Source: Gordius sp. MW1 (taxonomy: Eukaryota > Nematomorpha > Gordioida > Gordea > Gordiidae). Taken from it: a stretch of 64,000 bases of DNA. The stretch's first letter is position 1. Every line of letters starts with the position of its first letter. A program made the translations under genes and the position numbers. This document shows, piece after piece, positions 1 through 10,951 of this stretch. The notes under the pieces are model-generated. The model searched no databases. It saw only the letters and a list, made by a program, of their open reading frames with translations, and was not told the DNA's origin. The DNA lies in NCBI GenBank assembly GCA_964036665.1, contig OZ038533.1:8206413-8270412 (forward strand), written 5' to 3'.

Positions 1-879
1 AATAGCAATGGTAGGAACAGGAACAATCATAATAGTCAAAAAAAAACGAGAAAAAAAATTCCGAATCACATTTTGGTCAATGGTCATTTTTTCCATCGGT
101 CAGGAGCCAGCGGACGACCAATGTTACACGATCCAAATTCTTGTACTGTATAAGCGATCTGACATTCCATTTTCTTATTCGATCCAAAAAATAACGAAGC
201 GCCGATTAGTGTTTTTCGCATTCGGAAAAACACAAATCGTAAGAAATAAACAAAATTTCTTACTCACGTTTTCATATTGTGATTTCGGACTCGCAAGGGC
301 AGGTTTTGTAGGGTTGGGGTTAGGGTTAAGTCATTATAGGTTCAAGATACAGAATTACTTTTTTTGGATCGAATAAGAAAATGGAATGTCAGATCGCTTA
401 TACAGTCCAAGAATTTGGATCGTGTAACATTGGCCCCAGCGGACGGCCAAAAATTCTTATTATCAATGTTAGTAACAAGAACAATCATAAGAGTTAAAAA
501 AAAACTCCGGGATTCTAACTAAAAAACTAGTTAAATTGCATAGCAATTAAAAGTAAACAACTTTTATTTATGTTTATAATATAACTAATTAAATTGCATA
601 GCATTAAAAGTAAACAACTTTTATTTATGTTTATTATATAATAGATAATTTAACAAATCTTATATATAACACAGCGAGGGAGATAGAGATGAGGGGTGGG
701 GCACCTCTTATGCATTAATTTAAAAAATAACACAGCGAAGGAGATAGAGATGAGGGGTGGGGCACCTCTTTCTCATGCATTAATTTAACAAATCGATAAC
801 CTAATATACCCAATGCAAATAGATAGGGAGGGTAGACAACGGACAACCAAAAAACGAGCCCATAAATTGCATAGCAATT
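1..879 (-). mobile_element. Helentron-like composite element, copy H0 (3' part cut by window edge)
   Basis: This is a minus-strand copy of the window's main repeat family. Its 5' end is the palindrome AATTGCTATGCAATT read on the minus strand, ending at 879 and followed inward by the ATGGGCTCG motif. Inside are CGGACAACGGAC repeats, two copies of the CTCATCTCTATCTCC-type block (about 675-775) and, near the window start, minisatellite units with the CCAATGG/CCATTGG hairpin. A separate inverted-repeat MITE (122-429) has inserted into a minisatellite unit. The 3' hairpin lies outside the window. The open frame at 8-376 is an accident of these repeats and is not a gene. Confidence 0.65.
122..429. 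mobile_element. Long-TIR MITE nested in copy H0
   Basis: The two ends form a nearly perfect inverted repeat of about 70 bp. It starts TGTTACACGATCC at 122 and ends GGATCGTGTAACA at 429, with one mismatch visible in the first 40 bases. Only about 165 bp of unique DNA, including a degenerate TTAGGG-like stretch near 313-335, lies between the arms. Related host sequence CCAGCGGACG(A/G)CC is present on both sides (about 108-119 and 435-448), which suits a target duplication of 9-13 bp as made by Mutator-like elements. No coding capacity is seen, so it would need a transposase from elsewhere. Confidence 0.7.
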
Positions 880-1521
880 AATACACTATTTTACACATTA
901 TAGATAATGTTATGACACCCTTTACGTTATTCAATCTATCCATAGGCGTAACCAGGATTGCCTTATAAGGGGGGGGGGGGGGGTCAATAATTTTTGATAT
1001 ATAATACTATTAAACAAAAAAAATTTAAGCTTATATACAGTAGTGGCGGAGGCAGGATCATCGTAAGGGGGGGGGCAGGGTAAATTTTATGTCAAAGAAT
1101 TTAGAGGAAACAAAAACTAACTATATTTATATAAATTCAATATCTAAGATGGATTTTTGGGGAAAAAAGCATTAATAAAATCTTCAGAAACGCAAATTGC
1201 GAAGAGCTCCTTCCAATTTTTCTGTTTACGCAAATTAGGGCCATTGTTGAACTAAACAATTGCATGGACCTTTTAGGCTTAATTTTACCACCAGTACTAT
1301 AAAGTGTCTGGGCCCGGGACTGTTAAAATGAGATTATGAGCCCGAGTTCGCCCCGCTGATTTTTGTAAAGCATAGGCCCAGGCAGCCTAAACCTTCCCAA
1401 AAAATCTTATATATTCTGCGGCAACAATTATTTATTTATATGTTAAAAATGTTCAATATTAATTATGTTAAATACATCAGTCTCAAACAGCCTTTTATTT
1501 CTTCCAACAAGTTAAATTTTT
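880..1521. other. AT-rich intergenic spacer with G-tract MITE fragments
   Basis: No gene is visible. Two degraded ends of the 'GGCGTAGCCAGG' MITE family occur here: CATAGGCGTAACCAGG near 942, followed by a run of 16 G, and GTGGCGGAGGCAGG near 1045, followed by a second G run. A GGCCCGGG-rich patch at 1305-1400 resembles the GC-rich blocks of the hAT-like MITEs elsewhere in the window, but no terminal repeats could be found for it. Confidence 0.5.
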
Positions 1522-3405
1522 AATTGCTATGCAATTTATGGGCTCGTTTTTTGTTGTCCGTCCGTCCGTCCGTTGTCCGTCCGTCCGTTACCCTCCCTAT
1601 CTATTTGCATTGGGTATATTAGGTTATCGATTTTTTAAATTAATGCATGAGAAAAAGGTGCCCCACCCCTCATCTCTATCTCCCTCGCTGTGTTATTTTT
1701 TAAATTTATGCATAAGAGGTGCCCCACCCCTCATCTCTATCTCCCTCGGTGTGTTATATATAAGATTTGTTAAATTATCTATTATATAATAAACATAAAT
1801 AAAAGTTGTTTACTTTTAATTGCTATGCAATTTAACTAGTTATATAATAAACATAAATAAAAGTTGTTTACTTTTAATTGCTATGCAATTTAACTAGTTT
1901 TTGTTATATAATAAACAGATAAAAGTTGTTTACTTTTAATGCTATGCAATTTAACTAGTTATATAATAAACATAAATAAATGTTGTTTACTTTTTAATTG
2001 CTATGCAATTTAACTAGTTTTGGGGTTAGAATCCCGGAGTTTTTTTGACTCTTATGATTGTTCTTGTTACTATCATTGATAATAAGAATTTTTGGCCGTC
2101 CGCTGGCTGCTGACCAATTAAAAAAATGACCATTGGCCAAAATGTGAATCGAAATTATTTTTTTCGTTTTTTTGACTATTATGATTGTTCCTGTTTCTAC
2201 CATTGCTATTATGACTTTTTGGCCGTCCGCTGGCTGCTGACCAATGTTATATAATAAACATAAATAAAAGTTGTTTACTTTTAATTGCTATGCAATTTAA
2301 CTAGTTTTTGGGTTAGAATCCCGGAGTTTTTTTGACTCTTATGATTGTTCTTGTTACTATCATTGATAATAAGACTTTTTGGCCGTCCGTTGGCTGCTGA
2401 CCAATGAAAAAAATGACCATTGGCCAAATGTGAATCCGAGTTTATTTTTTCGTTTTTTTTTGACTATTATGATTGTTCCTGTTACTACCATTGCTATTAT
2501 GACTTTTTGGCCGTCCGCTGGCTCCTGACCGATTGAAAAAATGACCATTGGCCAAAATGTGAATCGAAATTATTTTTTTCGTTTTTTTTACTATTATGAT
2601 TGTTCTTGTTCCTACCATTGCTATTATGACTTTTTGGCCGTCCGCTGGCTGCTGACCAATGGAATAAAATGACCATTGGCCAAAATGTGATTCGAAAACT
2701 TTTTTTTCGTTTTTTTTGACTATTATGAATTTATATCCACTTTTACCGTGTCCTGGCTGCTGACCAATGGGAAAAAATGACCATTGGCCAAAATGTGATT
2801 CGAAAATTTTTTTTTCGTTTTTTTTACTCTTATGAATTTATATCCACTTTTACCGTGTGCTGGCTGCTGACCAATGGAAAAAAATGACCATTGGCCAAAG
2901 TGAGCATCAAAATTTTTTTTCCGTTTTTTTGGCTATCATTGACTTATAGAGTATCTGTTGGTACTGACCAATAGAGAAAAAGTGACCATTGGCCAAATTT
3001 TTGATTTTTTTAATTAAAAATTGTTCAAATTCAACAAAAAATTTCTCCCAACAATTCTGCAAATTCTTAACATTGTGTTGTTTTATAATATAATGTTTGT
3101 TAGACCCATAATCACTAAAGGCCATAAAAACTAATGTAATACGAAACTAGATGCAAACACTAAATCTAACCCTAACCCTTGCCTATATTACATTTTGCCT
3201 ATAATGGAAAATTTGTATAAATAATTAATTAATCATTAGGCATTTAATACCCCCCTATAGGCATTCTCGCCCCTTCCCACCTTTCTCGCCCATAAATTGC
3301 ATAGCAAATATGATACATTTATACGAAGTACAGATGAGTCGTCCCCCCTTCCCTTCCCCTCTTCCCTTCCCTTCTCCCCCTTCCCACGAGGGCCGAAGGC
3401 CCGAG
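1522..3405 (+). mobile_element. Helentron-like composite element, copy H1 (full length)
   Basis: This is one of the most complete copies. The 5' end AATTGCTATGCAATTTATGG at 1522 follows a T. Next come TCCG repeats (1557-1590), two CTCATCTCTATCTCCCTCG blocks, several AACATAAATAAAAG plus AATTGCTATGCAATT units (about 1780-2030), then minisatellite units of about 107 bp from 2040 to 3000. A 250 bp unique block follows (about 3000-3240), with a CTAACCCTAACCC stretch near 3167. The inverted copy of the 5' end lies at 3287-3306, then an almost pure pyrimidine tract, then the GGGCCGAAGGCCC hairpin ending CGAG at 3405, followed by TTTT. Confidence 0.7.
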
Positions 3406-5054
3406 TTTTATTAGTAGCACTTGAAGCTGCATAAAAGCATTTATGATAATTGAAACTCTATGCTAGATTAATTTTATACTAAATATACATTTTGTTCATG
3501 TTTCACGATCCCCTTTTTAAAAAATAAAAACATTGGAATCCACTTCTTTAAAAATCACAAGTTCTATGAATAAAGAGCAAACAAAAATTAACAAGGATTT
3601 GTTTATATTGTGAAGTTAAATAATAATAAAATTTGATAAACATCATGAAAAACACCATTTTTATATATTAAAACAAAAAGGTTTTGCCCAATAACCAAGA
3701 TCGTCCCTAGTCCGTTTTATTACCATAACGCTCGTCCAAGCCAGGCCCGAAATTTTTAAGCCCATGCCCGGCTTTGGGGGTGCCAGCTGTATTTGCTATA
3801 ATAAAGTTAGCTATATCATGGATAAAAAGTAAACTTTAAACAATGAATTTACTAAACCATAAGGAATATTACTTTTTAGTTAAATTAGCACGCACAATTT
3901 CTGAATAAACTATATTTTAAAGTATGTTTAAAAATGAAGCATGCATGAAAGAAATTTGCAATTTGTAAAATTATCATTCACATTAATATTAATTATTTGT
4001 ATTTTATTATTATACTCGCCTTCTAGTTGTATATCCAAAAATTCTATAAACAAGGAACTAATGTAAGTTTAAATAACCATATTAAATACTGATAAAAAAT
4101 ATAATAAAATTATCAGCATCTTCTTCGTTTATTTTAGATTGAGATAGTTTTTTAGAAAAATAATTAAGAATTGAATTTCTTCTTATTTCAAACGCACTTG
4201 GGGGAGAAAAATTTTGTACAAATAGTGTTAGAATTAGTATATTTCATCTAAATTTTAATTTCAAATTAAGATAACATATTAATTATATATGCGCAAACAA
4301 GACTCCTATTAATATCATTGAATTTTTCCGTATAATTTGAAAAAAAATTCATATTTTTTTGCCCATCCCCTACGCTACTTATCATATCGGAATTAGATGA
4401 TATCAAAATTCACAATCATAAATTTATGTTCTTACCTTTAATAGTTTTATGGTAGTATATTAAATATCCATAACGTTACATTTAACTATATTAACAGTTT
4501 TGTTTATATTCATTATAAATTTTTAAGATATAAATTAAACACGAAACTAATAGATATAAATTTACAAAGGCAACCATTCAGTTTAGGGGAATTTTCAGTA
4601 AAACTTTAAGATCTTTCTGATCGTGCAATAATTTAAAATAAGAAAAAATAAGTTTTATACCCTTTCCAGCCAATTAAAATAAGTTTTGGTCAAAAATTTT
4701 AACAATCTTAAGTATTTTTTGTTTAGATATTAAGGAGGTAGGTGGTATATTCTCTCCATCACCTTTAATTTAATACGAGCCAAAAATTAAAGAAACGCGT
4801 TATAATAGTTATAATACTATCTATGATTATAATGTAGAACTTTAATAAGTCAAAAAGCATTATGGAAAAGAACATAGCATAAAAATAGTTATTCGTAACT
4901 TAAACAAACTTAAAATATATTTTGATAATTTATCCTTAGTATAAACTTTTTTATGAAAATTAAAAGTGAAAATCAAAAGTAATCGCACTTAGTAAAGATG
5001 TAAATCTTGCCTTTAAATATTAACTTTTATGTTATATAAAAATAATACCCTTAC
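3406..5054. other. AT-rich DNA on the 3' side of the SLC13-type gene
   Basis: This stretch should be intron or downstream DNA of the SLC13-type transporter. I searched the minus strand for the next expected membrane segments and found none, so the missing C-terminal exons are lost, diverged or outside the window. A GC-rich remnant (AGGCCCG and GCCCGGC motifs, about 3735-3790) is the only compositional feature. Confidence 0.4.
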
Positions 5055-8000
5055 GAAATCGCTCCCAACTTTTTTAGGTGCTCCTTGATGAAAGGACGAG
5101 CGTCTAAGTAGCGACTTTTTAGACCAAATATCTGTGCATAAGTTTCTCTATAACAGACATAAATTTTCAAATAAATTTAATATAAAACCAAGTATAAATG
5201 CATATTTTACCAATTTTATAAAAATAAATGATCACGGATTCATACTTGTATCCAATAAAGTATAGACACATATAGATCCACATGAAACAAAGTATGATAA
5301 AGGCACCGGGAAAAGAATAAAATAACCAGGTAGCGAAACTTATTTGAGCTTTGTCCCCGAATAGCCTACAATAAAGTAATAATTAAAGTAAACGGACTAT
5401 ATCAATCATATACATTAAATATAAAACATATATTAAACCGACGCTTATTGGTTTTAAAATACACTACTGGATCAAAAGGCCTGCCATGACAATATTAGGA
5501 CCTGTTCCCGTTAAAGATGCCGTTCCCCCCAAATTAGATGCAAAGGCTATGGACAAAAATACTGCCTTTTTCAGTGACATCAATCCCTGAGCTAAAGAAC
5601 TTGATCCTAAGTTTACCTGTCCACTAAAAAATATAATTATACATGGTATAGTTGAGACAATTAAAGCCGATATAAAATAAACTTTCTAATATAACATTCA
5701 TATTATTCTTTCATATTATGATAAATTTGTTTAGGTAATATTTGCAAATCTAAAATAAATTTAAAAGATCTTATAAGTTTGTGATGCACTTTAAATTTAA
5801 ACAATTTTTACACAAATTACAAGCATTTCACGTGTTTGGTCTTACAATAAACAAATTTCAGCATCGATGTAAATGTGAAAACTGATGGAGACTTTAAATA
5901 ACATGATAAATTTATCAAATTAAGCCTAATTTATAAATTTTTGTGTTTTTATATATTTATTCATGATTCTTTATTAACACAGCATAAAAAGGCTGCACTG
6001 TTTTTAGAAACTTTAAATAAATCATAATTTTTTTATTAAATTAACTTATTTAGCATTGGCGATTTGTGTTTGTTTTATACTTACTTGATTTTATGTATGG
6101 ACTGGTTACTGGGGCTAGAAGTAGTGTCATATCCCATTTGAGTTGTTATAATTGTTGCTTTGGAATCTGTGTTGAACAAGAATAAATTGTACCTTTGAAG
6201 CTTAAATTAACCATGTATTTGTACCATAAATATTGGGAAGGAATGTAATATTTTTTGTGTTGTCTTCATCAAGCATGCCATCTATATAGAAATTAAATAA
6301 CTGATTTAGAATGCCAAAGCAATAATTTTATTTTTGTATGAAATAAAATTGAAAATCGTCAGAAGCCTTCTGGTATTTTTATATCAGTTCGGTAAATGAA
6401 ATGATAAAATATATAAATTGATTACTTTAATTCAAAGTTATTATCTCTCTTTTCTTTTAATGTATATTTTTAGAACATCCTAGCAAATAAACGTTAGATT
6501 TGAATAGTGCCATTATGATTTTATTTGGTTTCTAATTTGTAAAACCTCGATTTTTTAACAACTTACAGTCAACTTTCAAAATAAAAATGTAACGAATCAC
6601 CTTTACTTCCTTCTTCCTCTTTAAGTCCCTCGTCAAAAATCATGTGAATACGAAAAAATTCTTCCATAACACTAAAAGCTATTGGTGTCATCAAAGCTGC
6701 GGTAGCCGTGTTATTAATCCACATTGAAATAAAAAATGTAGTTCCCAGAAAACCAAGTAATAACCTTTAAAAAAATTTAAGTGTTAAAAAGCTTCTTCCC
6801 CCCAAGCCGGTAAAAATGTGCCCTTTAATTGCCAAAAATTCAAATCGCACACATTAGACTTTGAAACTAGTAAAATTAAAATTCCTCTCCTCAATTTATT
6901 GATAAGTTTTAAATATATAGATCCAACAAAATAAAGTTTTTTAAAATAATTACAGTCAAAAACGTTTAATAGGCAAAGCCTCGGGCCTGAGAAAAAATTC
7001 GCGATTAACCGATATTTCGCGATTAAACGATGGAAATAAAAGTATATGTACGTTATATTAAATATTCATTTCTTACGCTTCGCAATAAAACGATATTTTA
7101 TATAATTATCTGGTTGATTTAAGGACTCGAAAATGTTTGTGAATATCCGATATTATACTATTAAGCGATTTGTCAATAAACGATGTTTTTGTTAATATTG
7201 TCGTTAAAAAAAAACAAAAGGGCGGTAAACTTCGCGATTAAAAGATTTTCGCGAAATCCGATTTGCGATAAAGAAGTTTCGACTGTATCGCTGTATAACC
7301 AAATTTGGTATTTCCGCGCCAGCAGATGGTCGCCTTTTAGTTATTGAAAAAGACACAACTATTTATTGTATCTTACTCAACTTATTCTATTTCTCTTTAA
7401 CTCTATGTCTATTCCTTATTTTAATGCCCCTCTGATGGTTATACACGATAAAATTGTTATGTTAATGCATCGTGGCGGTGTGTGGTGAAAGGAAGATGAT
7501 ATTATTATCGTGAGGCCCCTTTAGTGTTGTAAAAACGGCTGGGTTTTGTTTGGTTGACCTTGGGTTATGACTAACGGTCGCTGGTCTTTTTTTCGACCAA
7601 GCTTAGAGGTCGACTTAGTAAAACAGATGTTTAGTGTTTAACGTTTATTTAAGGCACCTGTAATGTAGTTTAACTTTTTTTAAAGGTTTAAGCACCAAAT
7701 AAAATAGGTAGTAATTTATTAAGGAATAGAATTAAAAACTATAATTGCACAGAATTATGTTACTGCAAGCTAACATGTATTGTTTTGTATAATTAAACTA
7801 AAAACGATTCCAAAGAAAAAAAATTACATTTGATTTTTTGGGACGAAATAAAAATAAAATTAAGGCCGATGTAAGGTACAAATAAAAATGCTATAAGAAT
7901 GAAACTGTGGCGCTTAGGTTAAAATCTATACTAACTTGGAATTTGGCTAAATTAACAATCATCAAACTTTAATTTTATACTTAATCCATTTTTAATGACA

Positions 8001-9028
8001 GCGAAAACTTTCATTTTGTAAAATATGTAGCCAATCCAAAAGCATCAGTGAAAAATGGGAATAAGTTTTTTGAACAAAATTGATAATGACAATAGAATTT
8101 ATCAATCTAATATTACACCTATGCTCACAAGACATTCATAACAAATGTCCTTTAAGAAGGTTAAATTTAAATGTTTTTGGCAGCCAATATTAAATATGCA
8201 AACAGGTATGAATGTCAAAATTACATAAACAACTTACTTGGAAGAGGGTTTGACATGAAGATTAGTTGCCTTATCTTACTCATTTAAATAAATTCAAACT
8301 TTGTATTTAATCTCCTGTCTACACTTTTTCAAGGTCAATTAAAAAAAAATTTATAAATTAAAATTCTAACTTGGAAATATGTTAATAATAAAATTATAAA
8401 TACATATGTGATATCAAAGATAATAACTATGAAAAAGGGATTTAAATTCACCCTTACCATATTGGTTTTGAACCCAAAAGATATAATAAGGTTAAGGCAA
8501 GTCGACGATGTAGGTTAACAATTTCAATAGCTTGAGCTACAATGAGCGAGGCAAAGAATAGCATAATTGGATCCTTAAAATGAGTTTACATTAATTCCAA
8601 GTATTAGATGTATCTAACTATGTAATATTAAACTGAACAACTATAAATTTCTCCATCAAAAAATCATGAAAGAGTGGAAATTTCATGTAAAAATTGGATT
8701 TTAATTATCAAGTGCAAAGATAAACCAGCTTAATGGGTTGCAAATCAAATAACATATGATCAAATTAATTTCATCAACCAAAAGTTTGTGGACTCATAAA
8801 TTAGATTAATCTTTGATACATTTAGTTATTTTGATTATTATTCATAAAATTTTGGCATAAATATTCATTAGAGTGTACCTTCATATAATTGGATGAGACC
8901 TCTTTCATACTCATAATACCCATTAATGGAAATAATAAAACAGGCAATAAACTAGCCACAGCTAGGGGTAAAGTTTGAGTAATAAGAAATGATGCAGTGA
9001 CTAAGCACACATATCCACATCTCATTGC
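5055..9028 (-). CDS. SLC13-family (INDY/NaDC-like) sodium-coupled anion transporter, partial
   Basis: Six minus-strand exons join in phase: 8879-9028, 8458-8573, 6594-6764, 5468-5623, 5236-5365 and 5055-5131. They encode about 265 residues matching the SLC13 order: the LPLAVASLLPVLLFPLMGIM helix, the LIVAQAIEIVNLHRRLAL stretch, the MWINNTATAALMTPI sodium-site hairpin, the IAFASNLGGTASLTGTGPN substrate loop, and the ISFATWLFYSFPGAFI helix. Family members move dicarboxylates, citrate or sulfate with sodium across the plasma membrane. The first Ser-Asn-Thr sodium motif reads Asn-Asn-Thr here. The third exon needs the weak donor GTTACA at 6593 to keep frame; the stronger GTGATT eight bases earlier in the transcript would break it. 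N-terminal and C-terminal exons (half the usual 500-600 residues) were not found. The family call is firm; the substrate is not. Confidence 0.85.
6953..7285. mobile_element. pogo/Tigger-like MITE in an SLC13 intron
   Basis: The element has termini CAGTCAAAAACGTTTAATAG and, inverted, CAGTCGAAACTTCTTTATCG. It is flanked on both sides by TA (6951-6952 and 7286-7287), the target duplication of Tc1/mariner and pogo elements. CAGTCGAA-type ends are typical of pogo/Tigger relatives. The interior is full of GCGATTAAACGAT-like subrepeats and holds no open frame. It lies between SLC13 exons 2 and 3. Confidence 0.7.
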
Positions 9029-10920
9029 CTAAATATGGAAAGACAATTATGACTTTAAGAATAGATTTTTAGGTAAAATTGGGAATAGCATATAAGATAA
9101 CTATTAAAATAACAAAGCGAGCATTGGAATTAGAGGCGGGCAATAATGATTTAGGGAGGAGCAAAATAAACATTTTTTGAAATTTTAGGCATAATTTTAA
9201 TGAATTTCAACAATTTTTTAAAGGGTGGGAGCCGCCCTTCCCACCCTCCTTCCCCCTGGTTACGACCATGTATATTAACGCTATAAAATTAGTTTGTAAA
9301 GATTTCAAAAACAGACTATTACTTGATTGGGAAAATACAGAGGTAAAGGAATAAAAATGAGTGGTATTATAAAGGATAGATAGAAACATCGTCTTGAGGT
9401 AAAAAAAGTTACAATATTACTGATGGGCATTTTAAACAAAACATCTGTTTGCCACAATAGAGTTCAAAAAGACGCAGATATTTTAAATGTATAATAATAT
9501 AAGGCTTTAAGTTTTAAAGCAAAGGTTTAAATCATACAACAAATGCTAAACTATCAGACATTATAAATTTTATTATTTTTAAACCTTTAAATATTTTGTT
9601 TATAAAGACCATTTACCAATTTTTGTTTTGTTTGTTACTTAGGTGTTTTATATCACATATAACAAAATTTTAATATGCCAAAGTTAGATTTCTGTCAATT
9701 TTTAAAATAGATTCATATTTTGATGGTGGTTAAGCCACAACTTGCTTATATGTGGATTAGGAATGAGTTAATAACATTCTAAAGTATAAAATGGAATAAC
9801 AAAATTTATCTAAAGATTTTTTTACTTATAAGGTTTTACTATAATTCTTAACCTTCTTAGTTACTTATTTTTGTTTATTTTAACTCTTATGACTACAATA
9901 TAAACAGATATTGTTGACATCTATATTGCTTTAAGCTTGGAAGATTGAAACTACTTGACAATCTCTCAAATGCACATAGCATGTTTTAATTGGCTAAATC
10001 ACTCACTTCTTAATTCATTCCTTTGTTTTAAAATTGTGTTACTAATAATATAATTGCTTAAGCTTCCCATCGCATCTTATGCAGGGTAACATTTTTTATG
10101 AAAAGTTAAGTGGGATTTTCCCTTTTTGCTTGTAAAGTAAATAACCCTTGTTTAATTCTAACTTTTTTATCTTCCTCTTTGTTTAAGTGAAAGATAGCTT
10201 GATGCATAAGACCACCCACTTACTTCGTAACTTAACATTTTAAGAGTGCAAGCAGATCTTGGTATAATAACGTCTCGTTATTGCCTCCCCATTCTGATAT
10301 TTGGCTGGCGCCGTCGTTCTAAAAATAAACTCTTGTATAATTTTCTGCTTCCATCATACTATTGGCGTTATTTCTGTTACCCCTGACTCCCCCCCCCCCC
10401 CTTCCCCCGTTACCCTCCGCGTCTATTTTTCACGAGTGGTCATAATAAAGCTACTCTATTTTGAACAAATACATTATTCCCTCTATTGCCTTGCTGTTTT
10501 GTTATTTGTCTGGCGCTGCCGTTCAAACCCAGAACTTCCAGAATAGCATCATATCTTGAAGGAAAAAGGGGAAGCATGCGAGCGCAGTGCAGTCGGAAAT
10601 TCAACCCCCCCTTACAATCCTTTATTTAATATTAAACTCCTGTCTCAAATCTAAAATACATCTTCCCCTCGTTCTGCTCCTCCCTCCCAAAGATTGCAAT
10701 TAATGCGAACTGTCTTAGAAAACTAAAGAGCCTACATCTAGGTTATGGATTTTTAATTTTATATAATAAATGTTTTTTTACTCTTCCCCCTCTCACCCCC
10801 CTTCCCCACCTATCGTCCTCTGTTCATAGATATGCAACCAATTATGGCGCACTGTCTGAACTTTAGAGCTCGCCCGTATGCCTTATAAAAAAAGTAGGCT
10901 AATAAAAAGTTCTAGTTACA

Positions 10921-10944
<24 letters not shown>
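10921..10944. repeat. (AT)n microsatellite
   Basis: About twelve uninterrupted AT dinucleotides. Confidence 0.9.

Positions 10945-10951
<7 letters not shown>

Noticed and set aside
3310-3370. Possible hammerhead ribozyme (GATGAG and GAAAC motifs near the 3' end of the repeat family)
   Set aside because: GATGAG occurs on one strand and GAAAC only on the other, and no CTGATGA core or cleavage triplet in the right order is present on one strand.
1522-3405. Canonical Helitron (TC start, CTRR end, A-T insertion)
   Set aside because: The ends are AATTGC and GAG or AAG after the hairpin, and insertions lie between T residues, which fits Helentron-type better.
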